From an uncultured bacterium (lineage in GTDB: Bacteria; Cyanobacteriota; Vampirovibrionia; Gastranaerophilales; Gastranaerophilaceae): DNA of 34,015 nucleotides. Below the pieces are notes generated by a model, which saw nothing but the letters and a program-made list of their open reading frames with translations, had not been told where the DNA came from and did not search any database. A program made the translations under genes and the position numbers. The stretch lies in assembly GCA_900551915.1 (NCBI GenBank), contig URXT01000020.1:1-34015 (forward strand), written 5' to 3'. Positions 17,508 through 24,860 of this stretch are shown here, one piece after another; the first letter of the stretch is position 1, and each line of letters begins with the position of its first letter.

Positions 17508-18086
17508 CTAGTAATTTTCACAAAGAACTTGAAAATATGCTCTCTCGTGCTGGCAGTTGGGACATTTGTTCGGGGCAGATTTACCATGGTGAATGTAGCC
17601 GCATTCTCTGCACATCCAGTCAATTTCTGTATCTTTTTGGAAAACCGTGTCATTGATAATATTATTTAAAAGTTTTTTATATCTGTTTTCGTGGTGTTCT
17701 TCTGCGCGTCTTACGTATTTGAAGGTGTCGGAAATTTCGTCAAAACCTTCTTCTTTTGCGACTTTTTCGCCTTCCGCATATAAATTTGACCACTCATCAT
17801 GCTCACCTGCAATTGCGCTTCTCAAATTTTCTTCTGTTGTTCCAAGTTCAAACGGATAAGTTCCGGTAACCGTGCCAAGTGTGTCACCTATGTATTCGTA
17901 AAAAAGTTCGGCATGTTCTTTTTCATTGTCAGCTGTCATACAAAAGATTTCGGCAATTTGTTCGTAACCTTCTTCTTTGGCTTGTTTTGCAAAATACGTA
18001 TATCTGTTTCTTGCCTGAGATTCTCCGGCAAACGCATTGATTAAAATTTGTTCGGTTTTTGTTCCTCTAAGTTTTTCTGAATTCAT
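17508..18086 (-). CDS. rbr: rubrerythrin
   Basis: A 192-residue non-haem iron protein that reduces peroxide in anaerobes. Residues ~10-140 are the ferritin-like four-helix domain carrying the diiron ligands: FAGESQARNRYTYFA, ADNEKEHAELFYEY, AIAGEHDEWSNLY and RRAEEHHENRY. Residues ~155-190 are the rubredoxin domain with two Cys pairs (CRECG and CPNCQ) for one Fe. The start is the ATG at 18086 because GGAGGA sits five bases before it. A longer frame reaching 18236 lacks family homology over its extra 50 residues. It indicates life without oxygen but with oxidative stress. Two TATAAT-like sequences lie in the 190-base leader. Confidence 0.95.
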   Translation of the reverse strand: MNSEKLRGTKTEQILINAFAGESQARNRYTYFAKQAKEEGYEQIAEIFCMTADNEKEHAELFYEYIGDTLGTVTGTYPFELGTTEENLRSAIAGEHDEWSNLYAEGEKVAKEEGFDEISDTFKYVRRAEEHHENRYKKLLNNIINDTVFQKDTEIDWMCRECGYIHHGKSAPNKCPNCQHERAYFQVLCENY

Positions 18087-18278
18087 AAGTCCTCCGTTTC
18101 TATAAAATTTTAAAATTTTTCTTCTTTGCGGGCAATTATCGCAGAGGATTAGTCGCAGGGGTAATTTTAATAGTAAAAGATAACCCGTTGCGGGGATTAT
18201 ATCGGATGAGAAAAATTTCATAATAAAATTATACAAATTAAGGTCTATAGGCCTAGCAAGCCGGTATAGGAGGGAATT

Positions 18279-18440
18279 ATGAATTTGTTAAATTATACAA
18301 AAAAACTCTCGGAAAAAATTTCATACTATGACCGGCTGACGCGGCAAGCAAAAAAGTTTTCTATGTCGAACCCGTTTGCAAAGCCTGCAAATATGACGGT
18401 TATCTGGGTGGAAAATTGCAGCGAAAAGAAGAAGGAATAA
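18279..18440 (+). CDS. small hypothetical protein, 53 residues
   Basis: A short gene with a near-perfect ribosome binding site (AGGAGGG, 18269-18275, five bases before the ATG). The product is basic (MNLLNYTKKLSEKISYYDRL..., then QAKKFSMSNPFAKP, ending ENCSEKKKE), has one Cys, no membrane helix and no recognised domain. It ends three bases before the convergent tiny XRE gene. The strong translation signal is the main support; function unknown. Confidence 0.5.
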   Translation: MNLLNYTKKLSEKISYYDRLTRQAKKFSMSNPFAKPANMTVIWVENCSEKKKE

Positions 18441-18443
18441 GCT

Positions 18444-18653
18444 TTATTCAAAGTCAATCAAATTTTTAACCGGAACTTCCAAAATATCTGCAATCAGAAA
18501 AAGTTTTCTAAGGCTTATGAACTCTTTGCCTGTTTCAATGCAGGCAAGATGCTCTCGCGAAAGGTCAACCATCTCTGCAAGCTGATTTTGAGAAAGGTTT
18601 TTTAACTTTCTGTATTTTTTGATATTTTTACCAAGTGTTTCGAGTCTTGACAT
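18444..18653 (-). CDS. minimal XRE-type regulator
   Basis: A 69-residue protein that is essentially only a Cro/C1 helix-turn-helix: LGKNIKKYRKLKNLSQNQLAEMV, LSREHLACIETGK, FISLRKLFLIADIL, ending VKNLIDFE. The ATG at 18653 is preferred over the TTG codon at 18671. No ribosome binding site precedes it and A/T-rich -10-like sequences lie close, so the mRNA may be leaderless. It diverges from the pseudopilin gene, with a TGTAAG/CTTACA inverted repeat between them, a natural binding site for a dimer of this protein. Confidence 0.75.
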   Translation of the reverse strand: MSRLETLGKNIKKYRKLKNLSQNQLAEMVDLSREHLACIETGKEFISLRKLFLIADILEVPVKNLIDFE

Positions 18654-18686
18654 AAGACAATATTGCAACAATAATATAAGTAAATA

Positions 18687-18705
18687 TGTAAGGTGATATC
18701 TTACA
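18687..18705. promoter_or_regulatory. inverted repeat operator between XRE and pseudopilin genes
   Basis: TGTAAG (18687-18692), seven bases, CTTACA (18700-18705), a perfect 6-base dyad 24 bases before the pseudopilin ATG and 34 bases before the XRE start. Spacing fits a helix-turn-helix dimer; ligand inferred from proximity. Confidence 0.45.
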
Positions 18706-18728
18706 AAATTTCTGAGATTGGAGGAAAT

Positions 18729-19463
18729 ATGAAAAAATCTTTTACTTTGGCTGAAGTTCTTATAACTTTAGGAATTATCGGAGTTGTCGCAGCTATGACT
18801 TTACCGTCTTTAATCGGAAATTATAAAAAAATAGAAACTGTTACAATGTTGAAAAAGGCTTATTCCGAAATAAGTCAGGCTTTAAAGATGGCTGAGGTTG
18901 ATAACGAATTTATGGAAGAATGGAATTTTGCAGCTTTTGAAAATTCGGATGAACGGGTTCATCATTTTTTTAATTATTATCTCAAACCGTATATTGGCAC
19001 ACTAAAAGTTTGCGAGCCACTAGAACTTGGCTGTATGCCTGACAAAATCAAACGGTTAAATGGGATTAATGAGACGCAACTTACTGCCGGAAAAATGTCT
19101 TTCATTGCTAAATCCGGTTATTCTGTATTGTTTTGGTTGCACGGAGATGGCACGGGCGGGCATTTTATAATTGATACCAACGGGCTGCAGAGACAGCCAA
19201 ATACTTATGGAAAAGATATTTTTAGATTTATTGTGACATTTAAAGATAGTTCTAATGTTTATGCGGATACGGTAGGGTATAGCAAAGGATTGAAAGCATT
19301 TGGGGCTGTAGACGGAGTTACTCGTGAAGAATTGACTGGTGGTAATGTATCCCATGCAGGTTTAAAGCCAAACTATGGCTGCAAATCGGGTTTGATGGGG
19401 TTATATTGTGCAGCATTGATTATTTACGACAATTGGGAAATGAGGAATGATTATCCCAGATAA
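18729..19463 (+). CDS. type IV pilin-like / pseudopilin protein
   Basis: A 244-residue protein with a short leader MKKS before FTLAEVLITLGIIGVV: a prepilin N-terminus with Glu at +5, cut by prepilin peptidase and then N-methylated. The hydrophobic helix (~5-28) is followed by a periplasmic domain with a likely disulfide (LKVCEPLELGC). Near the C-terminus it has DTNGLQRQPNTYGKDIFRF, a D-x-N-G...P-N-x-x-G-K-D-I-F signature shared with the pseudopilin at 30808. Three more Cys follow (CKSGLMGLYC). The start is the ATG at 18729 with GGAGGAA before it. It is an orphan with no secretion or assembly genes nearby. Possible roles are a minor pilin or a type II secretion-like pseudopilin. Confidence 0.85.
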   Translation: MKKSFTLAEVLITLGIIGVVAAMTLPSLIGNYKKIETVTMLKKAYSEISQALKMAEVDNEFMEEWNFAAFENSDERVHHFFNYYLKPYIGTLKVCEPLELGCMPDKIKRLNGINETQLTAGKMSFIAKSGYSVLFWLHGDGTGGHFIIDTNGLQRQPNTYGKDIFRFIVTFKDSSNVYADTVGYSKGLKAFGAVDGVTREELTGGNVSHAGLKPNYGCKSGLMGLYCAALIIYDNWEMRNDYPR

Positions 19464-19528
19464 GCCATTTTATGCAAAATGTTATTCGGAATTTAAGCTA
19501 ATAACTTCAATATATTATACCAATAAGA

Positions 19529-20566
19529 TTAAATTCTTTTTCCGGTTTCTGCATCAAAGAAATAAATATCTTCTTTTTTAATGCTTAAATCAATTGTTCC
19601 TGCGATTTCACTGTCCGGCGGAAGCTTTGCACTACATTTGCTTTCACCGACGTTAAAATATACAATCTTTTCACTGCCCAAAAGTTCTTGCATATCAACT
19701 TGAGCTGAAAATTTTACATCACCGCCGCAAACCATTTTTTCCGGCCGAATTCCAAGAATGACAGCTTGTGCATTTGGCAGATTGTCTATTTTAAAGCTGA
19801 AATCCGCAAATTTTATACAGCCGTCTTCGATTTTTGCATTTATAAAATTTATCTGCGGCGAACCCACAAAACCTGCAACAAAGGTGTTTGAAGGGTTGTT
19901 ATAAATCTCTTCGGGCGCTGCAACCTGCTGAATTACGCCTTTGTCGAGAACAACAATTCTGTCGCCCATTGTCAGAGCCTCTGTCTGGTCGTGGGTTACA
20001 TATATGAAGGTTGTTTGAAGTTTTTCATGCAGTTTTTTTATTTCAGCCCGCATTTGCACGCGAAGTTTTGCGTCCAAATTCGAAAGCGGCTCATCCATAA
20101 GGAAAACCTTTGGATTTCTCACAATTGCACGTCCCAACGCAACACGCTGGCGCTGACCGCCTGAAAGCTGTTTAGGTTTTCTGTCAAGATATTCGGTTAA
20201 ATCCAATATTTCTGCGGCTTCTTTAACTTTTGCATCAATTGTCGCCCTGTCAACTTTTCGCATTTTCAAGCCGAAAGCAATATTTTCTCTCACTGTCATG
20301 TGCGGATAAAGTGCGTAACTCTGGAAAACAAATGCAATATCACGGTCTTTGGGCGGAATATCATTAACTTTTTTGCCGCCAATCAGAATGTCGCCGCCGG
20401 AAATTTCTTCTAAGCCGGCAATCATCCTTAAAATTGTTGACTTGCCGCAGCCTGATGCTCCGACAAGCACGATGAATTCTTTGTCTTTAATTTCTAAGTC
20501 AATCTTGTCTATTACGACTTTTGAGTCGTACTTTTTGCAGACATTTTTTAATGTTACGCTACTCAT
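19529..20566 (-). CDS. ugpC: ABC transporter ATP-binding protein, MalK/UgpC family
   Basis: A 345-residue ATPase for a sugar or polyol importer. Seen: Walker A GASGCGKST (residue ~37), Q-loop FVFQSYALYPHMTV, signature LSGGQRQRVALGRA, Walker B VFLMDEPLSNLDAKL, H-loop THDQTEALTM, and a C-terminal regulatory TOBE-type domain (LGIRPEKM, then the ending DIYFFDAETGKRI), as in MalK, UgpC and MsmK. No permease or binding protein is nearby, so it may serve several unlinked transporters as MsmK does. Its start overlaps the end of the upstream PAS-kinase gene by eight bases, an unusual partner. Confidence 0.92.
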   Translation of the reverse strand: MSSVTLKNVCKKYDSKVVIDKIDLEIKDKEFIVLVGASGCGKSTILRMIAGLEEISGGDILIGGKKVNDIPPKDRDIAFVFQSYALYPHMTVRENIAFGLKMRKVDRATIDAKVKEAAEILDLTEYLDRKPKQLSGGQRQRVALGRAIVRNPKVFLMDEPLSNLDAKLRVQMRAEIKKLHEKLQTTFIYVTHDQTEALTMGDRIVVLDKGVIQQVAAPEEIYNNPSNTFVAGFVGSPQINFINAKIEDGCIKFADFSFKIDNLPNAQAVILGIRPEKMVCGGDVKFSAQVDMQELLGSEKIVYFNVGESKCSAKLPPDSEIAGTIDLSIKKEDIYFFDAETGKRI

Positions 20567-21692
20567 CTTCTAAAATAATTCCTTTTTCAACAGGTAAAAT
20601 TATGTTAAACGTTGTGCCTTTCATAATTTCAGATTCAGCCCAAACTGTTCCTTTAAGTTTTTCTAAAAGAATTTTGACGGTGCTTAAGCTGACGCTTCTT
20701 ATGAAATCCTTTTTGTTTATTTTGTAAAGCTGTGTATAAGGCTCAAAAAGTCCGTCAAGCTCAACTTCTTTCAAGCCCATTCCGGTATCTTTAATCGAAA
20801 TCATAAGATAGGATGCGCTTGTTGCATTGTTAAATATCTTAAGCCCTGATTTTACAACTAATTCCATCTCAGGATTTGAAAGAGTAATGTTTATTGAGCC
20901 GACTTCTGTTGATTTTACTGAAGTTTCCATAATATTTTGCAAAACAGTTTTCAACACGCTTTCATCTGTTGTAACCGGACGATTTTTAAGCTCTTCAAAG
21001 TTAAAATTTACTGTAAGTCTTTTTGTATTTGTAAGGTTTTCATTTGCTTTGATGACCTCTTGAACGCAGTTTACGACATCAAAGGTTTTAATATCGAATT
21101 TCACAAGGCTTGATTCGGCTTTTGAAAATTCAAAAAATTTGTCCATAAAATACAAAAGTTCGGACGCGTTTTTGTTAATTATTTTTACATATTTTTCCTG
21201 TTTTTCGGAAATATTTCCCCCAAGCCCGTCTGATAATGCATTTGAAAAACCGATTATTGACTGCAAAGGTGATTTGAAATCATGTGTAAGCTTTGAAAGC
21301 ATTATATTTTTATCTTTGTTCAAGCGGCCTGTTTTTTCGGCATTTGCAAGAACCTTCGTCATTGCAGTAACATCACGCACTGTTACGATAAACTGATCTT
21401 CAAGCATTGATGCGTTCATTTCGATAAAAAATTCATGTTCGTCTTTTGTAACTGCTCCTGCTATGACGGGAACATGCTTTAAAGCAGACTGATTAACAAG
21501 TTCAACACCCTTACTTACAAAATCATCGAAATAATAATCAATTTCTTCAGAGTTGTCTATACCGAACATATATTCGGCTTCTCTGTTTGTCCAGATTATT
21601 CTTCCGCTGTCATCCAGCAATAAAACAGCATCAGGAAGCTTTTGTAATATTTCTTTTAAGTTAATCCCTGAAAATAAATTGATGAAATTCAT
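20559..21692 (-). CDS. PAS-domain histidine kinase with degenerate ATPase
   Basis: A 377-residue cytosolic sensor protein. Residues ~12-110 are a PAS domain (LPDAVLLLDDSGRIIWTNREAE). The dimerisation domain carries the phospho-acceptor His137 in LTHDFKSPLQS. The ATP-binding domain keeps G1 (DTGMGL) and the F-box (LFEPY). In the N-box the normal N-x-x-x-N-A-x-K-x-T reads NIMETSVKST, losing the Mg-binding Asn. The glycine-rich G2 lid (G-x-G-L-G-L) reads SVSLST. Autokinase activity is therefore doubtful; it could be a phosphatase, a scaffold or a phosphotransfer partner. AAGGCAAG precedes the ATG. The gene overlaps ugpC by eight bases. Confidence 0.82.
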   Translation of the reverse strand: MNFINLFSGINLKEILQKLPDAVLLLDDSGRIIWTNREAEYMFGIDNSEEIDYYFDDFVSKGVELVNQSALKHVPVIAGAVTKDEHEFFIEMNASMLEDQFIVTVRDVTAMTKVLANAEKTGRLNKDKNIMLSKLTHDFKSPLQSIIGFSNALSDGLGGNISEKQEKYVKIINKNASELLYFMDKFFEFSKAESSLVKFDIKTFDVVNCVQEVIKANENLTNTKRLTVNFNFEELKNRPVTTDESVLKTVLQNIMETSVKSTEVGSINITLSNPEMELVVKSGLKIFNNATSASYLMISIKDTGMGLKEVELDGLFEPYTQLYKINKKDFIRSVSLSTVKILLEKLKGTVWAESEIMKGTTFNIILPVEKGIILEDE

Positions 21693-21947
21693 CTTGCCTT
21701 AAGTCCTATTTTATTATATAATAAATGATAACATAAAAATTTGCTTTAAAATCGGGAAATATTAATTTTTGTAATTTTTTCTATACAAACTAGCAAAAAA
21801 TATGTATTTTGTGTTTTAAAGCAAAAAAGCGCGAGTGAGATTACAGAAAACTTAAATGAAGATATTAGAAAATGGCTGTAAATACACCGGTGTTTTTCCA
21901 AAGTAGAAGAATGTCTTACGAGACCCCAAAAGCAAAGGATGTGAACC

Positions 21948-22280
21948 ATGAGAGAAATCAATAATAACCCGAATAATTTGAATTTTTCTGCAGTTCAAAA
22001 GCTTGACCAGCAAAAGGACATCAATATCTCTGCTACAGAAGTTAATGCCGAACAGTCATCTTTATCGGAAATGCCGAATTTGTCACAAATGCCGGCCGCT
22101 GTTACAGGCCGTTCTCTGGTGTTTAAAGGTGATTCCGTTGACAACGATGTTAAGTTTTTGTTAAAAAATCCTTCCTTCTGTGCAAAAGCTAATGAATTTT
22201 TTGACATAGCTGAAAAACAATCAGGTTATGAAAATGCCGCAAAACTTATGGATGGCTTTGTTAAAGAATTCCAAAAATAG
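21948..22280 (+). CDS. hypothetical protein, 110 residues
   Basis: A small acidic protein, not recognised. The first ~50 residues are Asn/Gln/Ser-rich and probably disordered (MREINNNPNNLNFSAVQKL). A short GRSLVFKGDSVDNDVKFLLK joint leads to a helical C-terminal half (FDIAEKQSGYENAAKLMDGF). There is no classical signal peptide. AAGGA lies nine bases before the ATG at 21948. The upstream 255-base gap contains AAAATGGCTGTAA (21869-21881), identical to a stretch in the promoter at 22961, and a perfect palindrome ACACCGGTGT (21884-21893). It converges on aroQ, nine bases away. Confidence 0.6.
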   Translation: MREINNNPNNLNFSAVQKLDQQKDINISATEVNAEQSSLSEMPNLSQMPAAVTGRSLVFKGDSVDNDVKFLLKNPSFCAKANEFFDIAEKQSGYENAAKLMDGFVKEFQK

Positions 22281-22288
22281 CTTTGATA

Positions 22289-22723
22289 TTACTTTTTAAG
22301 GATATCAGAAAGTCCTTTTAGTGCAAGTTTATAGCTGTGAATTCCAAATCCTGAGATTTGACCTATACAAACTCCTGCAATAAGAGATTTTTGTCTGAAT
22401 TCTTCGCGTGCGTGAATGTTTGTCATATGAACTTCCACTGCCGGAATACTGACGGATGAAATAGCATCACGGATTGCCACGCTTGTATGCGTGTAAGCTG
22501 CTGCGTTTATGACAATCCCGTCGGCGTTGTTTTTGGCCTGCTGGATTTTTTCAACGATTTCGCCTTCGTGGTTGCTCTGGAAAGTCTCAATATCAATGCC
22601 AAGTTCAAAAGAATATGCGTAAAGCTCTTTTTCCAGCTCCTTTAATGTCATGGTTCCATACTTTTCAGGCTCCCGTGTGCCAAGCATATTCATATTTACG
22701 CCGTTTATAACCAAAATTTTCAT
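22289..22723 (-). CDS. aroQ: type II 3-dehydroquinate dehydratase
   Basis: A 144-residue enzyme of the shikimate pathway. It dehydrates 3-dehydroquinate to 3-dehydroshikimate as a cytosolic dodecamer. Seen: N-terminal ILVINGVNMNMLGTREPEKYG with the catalytic Tyr and the mobile-loop Arg, FQSNHEGEIVEKIQQA, INAAAYTHTSVAIRDA, and EVHMTNIHAREEFRQKS with the catalytic His. The usual P-N-L-N start reads G-V-N-M-N and I-N-P-A reads I-N-A-A, mild changes. AGGAGAA precedes the ATG and a clear promoter lies at 22742-22770. Confidence 0.95.
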   Translation of the reverse strand: MKILVINGVNMNMLGTREPEKYGTMTLKELEKELYAYSFELGIDIETFQSNHEGEIVEKIQQAKNNADGIVINAAAYTHTSVAIRDAISSVSIPAVEVHMTNIHAREEFRQKSLIAGVCIGQISGFGIHSYKLALKGLSDILKK

Positions 22724-22741
22724 GACAATTCTCCTGCCTCA

Positions 22742-22770
22742 ATTATAGTATAAAATCAATGAATTGTAAA
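22742..22770 (-). promoter_or_regulatory. aroQ promoter
   Basis: On the minus strand TTTACA (22770-22765), 17 bases, TATAAT (22747-22742), 19 bases before the aroQ ATG. Confidence 0.6.
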
Positions 22771-22801
22771 TTTTTATTAAAATACGTGTTATAAATGTAA
22801 C

Positions 22802-22899
22802 AAAATTGACATGCTTGGCTTATCATGCATGTACAACTATCCCCAAATCTCCTCCCAAGATTATTGTTCAAAGTCGCACAACTCGTGTGACTTTTTTTT
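22802..22899 (+). ncRNA. candidate small RNA with CUCCUCCC motif (copy 1)
   Basis: The 383-base gap 22724-23106 holds the aroQ promoter, this unit, and the promoter of the broken EF-hand gene. A plus-strand terminator at 22870-22899 has no plus-strand gene in the preceding ~590 bases, so a short transcript must end there if the terminator is used. A TATAAA (22790-22795) would start an RNA of ~98 nt; a TTGACA (22806-22811) with a weak -10 would start a shorter one of ~60 nt. Order: hairpin ACATGC/GCATGT (arms 22809-22814 and 22827-22832), unpaired C/U-rich stretch with CTCCTCCC (22849-22856) followed by AAG, then the terminator. The same order and motif recur at 33667-33738. Confidence 0.42.
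22870..22899 (+). terminator. Rho-independent terminator of the small RNA
   Basis: AAGTCGCAC (22871-22879), loop AACTC, GTGTGACTT (one G-U pair), running into eight T. No T-run in the other direction, so it acts on the plus strand. Confidence 0.75.
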
Positions 22900-22957
22900 G
22901 TGCAGCCGGTATGAATTAATATTTATACAGTATTTATTAAGAAATGTAAAAGTGAGT

Positions 22958-23001
22958 TTTAAAATGGCTGTAATCCTTTTATAATCTGCTGTATGGTATG
23001 G
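22958..23001 (+). promoter_or_regulatory. promoter with two TATGG repeats, twin of the 27115 promoter
   Basis: TTTAAA (22958-22963), 16 bases, TATAAT (22980-22985), then TATGG twice (22992-23001). The 24 bases 22979-23002 are identical to 27135-27158, and homology extends ~40 bases upstream. It drives the broken EF-hand gene. Confidence 0.6.
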
Positions 23002-23106
23002 TTGGTCGGGGCAGTGTAAATTTTTGGGCATAAAATACGTTAATAGAGTTATAAGTGATTTCGAAAACACGAGTGAAGTAAAGATTAACGAAAAAAGGAG
23101 TATTTT

Positions 23107-23724
23107 ATTACAGGACCGGTATGCAATACAAGAAATGTGAACAAAGGTGCTTATATTGCCAAAAATGACGCAGAGGTAAAACTTTAAGGTAAAAAAGCTG
23201 ATAATGGAAGCATTTTTGGCGCAGAAAAATATACAGGTACAGCTTCAGCTTCAGGTACGGCTTCGTTACCGCTTATTAATAAGATATATGAAAACGGTAT
23301 TTTAACCCAAACGGAAACGGCAGCAATTCCTAATACTTTGTCTGCAGAAGTTCCATATGAATATGAATCAGATTACAGCACAATGGGATTGCAAATTGGA
23401 AATACCACAAAACAACTTGACCAAAAAAACACCTCAGATAATATTGTTGATAGATTTAAGCAATTAGATAAAGACGGTGATTTAAAAGTTTCCGCGGATG
23501 AATTTATCAAAGATTTTATTCAGGATTGTTTGGAAAACGGCTACGGAGCAAATCCCGGTCAAAATTTTGCGGACATAATCGCTGGAAAATACGCTGAATT
23601 TAAACGATTTGCAGGTGAGGATGTTTCTATGAATATTGACGAATTCCGTGAGATGGTATTGGCGCAAATGCCTGGCGTCGAAACCGGACATACGCAGCAG
23701 ATGCCGGCTTTGCCTGAAGAGTAA
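23107..23724 (+). pseudogene. EF-hand protein gene with in-frame stop and no normal start
   Basis: AGGAG (23096-23100) is followed after six bases by ATT, not ATG, at 23107. The frame runs ITGPVCNTRNVNKGAYIAKN... to a TAA at 23185-23187, then continues open (GKKADNGSIFGAEKYTG...) for another ~178 codons to the real stop at 23724. The distal part contains a calcium-binding EF-hand loop, D-K-D-G-D-L-K-V-S-A-D-E, in QLDKDGDLKVSADEFI, and a degenerate second one near NIDEF. No good start codon with a ribosome binding site exists after the TAA; the first is TTG at 23338. The simplest reading is a recently inactivated gene of ~205 codons. Readthrough or an ATT start cannot be excluded. A terminator follows. 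Confidence 0.55.
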
Positions 23725-23750
23725 GAGCCAAATTATTTACTTATAAAAAC

Positions 23751-23787
23751 AGCAAAGCAGTCAAACAGCTCTGCTATTTTTTCTTTT
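23751..23787 (+). terminator. Rho-independent terminator
   Basis: Hairpin AGCAAAGC / GCTCTGCT (one mismatch) around TCAAACA, followed by ATTTTTTCTTTTTT. Ends the EF-hand unit. Confidence 0.65.
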
Positions 23788-23881
23788 TTAACCGCTTGAC
23801 TTTATGCAAAAAATAACTAAAATATAATTATAGACCAGTTCTCGGGGAAGGTTATCAGTTATATTTTTTTAAGGATTTAGT

Positions 23882-24133
23882 ATGCGATTAATTGAGAAAT
23901 TAAAAGAATTTGAACAACAATATATGTTTATCCGCTGGGCCACCGGAAGCGAGTATGGAAAACTCATATATGCCGGGGACGATTTTGTTGAATTTGATGT
24001 AATTAATATTGAAACAATGGAATATGCCGAAACCGTTTTTATTCACAGCCCCCTGATTTTGGAAGTTGCAATAGGCGGCGCTGATATTTCAAGAATTGTT
24101 GCGGAAATGTCTTCTAAGATTACACTTGAGTAA
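23882..24133 (+). CDS. small hypothetical protein, 83 residues
   Basis: Not recognised. One N-terminal helix (LIEKLKEFEQQYMF) is followed by strand-rich sequence (GKLIYAGDDFVEFDVINIETMEY, ETVFIHSPLILEVAIGG) and a short C-terminal helix. The pattern G-K-L-I-x-x-G-D-D-F-V-E-F-D-V-I resembles small beta-barrels of the LSm or PRC-barrel kind, though that is only a fold impression. AAGGAT lies before the ATG. A promoter TTGACT, 16 bases, TAAAAT ends near 23823. Own transcription unit, convergent with the nucleotidyltransferase gene. Confidence 0.65.
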   Translation: MRLIEKLKEFEQQYMFIRWATGSEYGKLIYAGDDFVEFDVINIETMEYAETVFIHSPLILEVAIGGADISRIVAEMSSKITLE

Positions 24134-24146
24134 AAATGTTTTGATT

Positions 24147-24806
24147 TTAAATATTTTTTGAACTCCAATTTATTATTTTGCTATAAAGAAGGTTAACCTC
24201 TTTTTCGTTTAAGTGAACTAGGTTTTTGCGTTCAATACAGATGTCCAGAAGCTCCAAATCTTCGCCTTTTAAATTTTCTTTAAGCATATTTTTAGTTGGA
24301 AGATAGACATTATTTTCAATAAAATATTTTGCCTGTAATATGAAAAATACAGTTTTATAAAGGTTTTGCAAATCATGCAGAGGTTCTTTTGAATGCAAAA
24401 AGCTATGCACAGCTGAGTGATAGAGTGTTTCAGAACCTGTTTTAACTGCAATTTTGATATCTTCGACGCCCGGTGCCTGAATAATTTCTGATAAATTTCC
24501 GAAAACGGATTTTGTATCATAAAAAAACTGGAATAAATCCGGCTTTGACCATTTGCAAAGTTCTTCCTTGCCTGAAATAAATCCGCAGATTTTATCGTTG
24601 TCAGGCATTGTGCTTATCACTTTTTTGTAAGTTTCTAAATCCTCGAAATTTAATTTATCAAGAATTACTACAACATCAATGTCGCTTTCCGCAGCTGCTT
24701 CACCTCTGTTGTAGCTGCCCTGTAAACCTATAAAGATTAAATTTTCTTTAAAGGCTTTTTTTAGTTTATCTGTAATTTCTTCCATCCAAACGTCAATTTT
24801 AATCAC
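24147..24806 (-). CDS. nucleotidyltransferase-domain protein (pol beta superfamily)
   Basis: A 219-residue protein with the minimal nucleotidyltransferase motif: GLQGSYNRGEAAAESDIDVV, i.e. G-S followed by D-x-D, then a third acidic strand (DLFQFFYDTK region). The C-terminal half is helical (HDLQNLYKTVFFILQAKYFI, VYLPTKNMLKENL), as in aminoglycoside or tRNA-modifying nucleotidyltransferases and the MNT partner of HEPN/MNT modules. No HEPN gene is adjacent, so the toxin-antitoxin reading is weak. It starts with GTG at 24806, with GGAGG four bases before. Confidence 0.78.
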   Translation of the reverse strand: MIKIDVWMEEITDKLKKAFKENLIFIGLQGSYNRGEAAAESDIDVVVILDKLNFEDLETYKKVISTMPDNDKICGFISGKEELCKWSKPDLFQFFYDTKSVFGNLSEIIQAPGVEDIKIAVKTGSETLYHSAVHSFLHSKEPLHDLQNLYKTVFFILQAKYFIENNVYLPTKNMLKENLKGEDLELLDICIERKNLVHLNEKEVNLLYSKIINWSSKNI

Positions 24807-24860
24807 AAAACCTCCGTGTTTTTTAATATATTAACACGTAAAATATATGCAGAAGATTAT

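Noticed and set aside
18087..18236. 50-residue N-terminal extension of rubrerythrin
   Set aside because: GGAGGA directly before the ATG at 18086 and the normal rubrerythrin length; the extra residues resemble nothing.
22861..23070. 69-codon minus-strand frame
   Set aside because: It covers the terminator and the TATGG promoter region and has no translation signal.
24147..24806. HEPN/MNT toxin-antitoxin module
   Set aside because: The nucleotidyltransferase is present but the neighbouring protein shows no HEPN R-x4-6-H motif and the genes are not tightly coupled.
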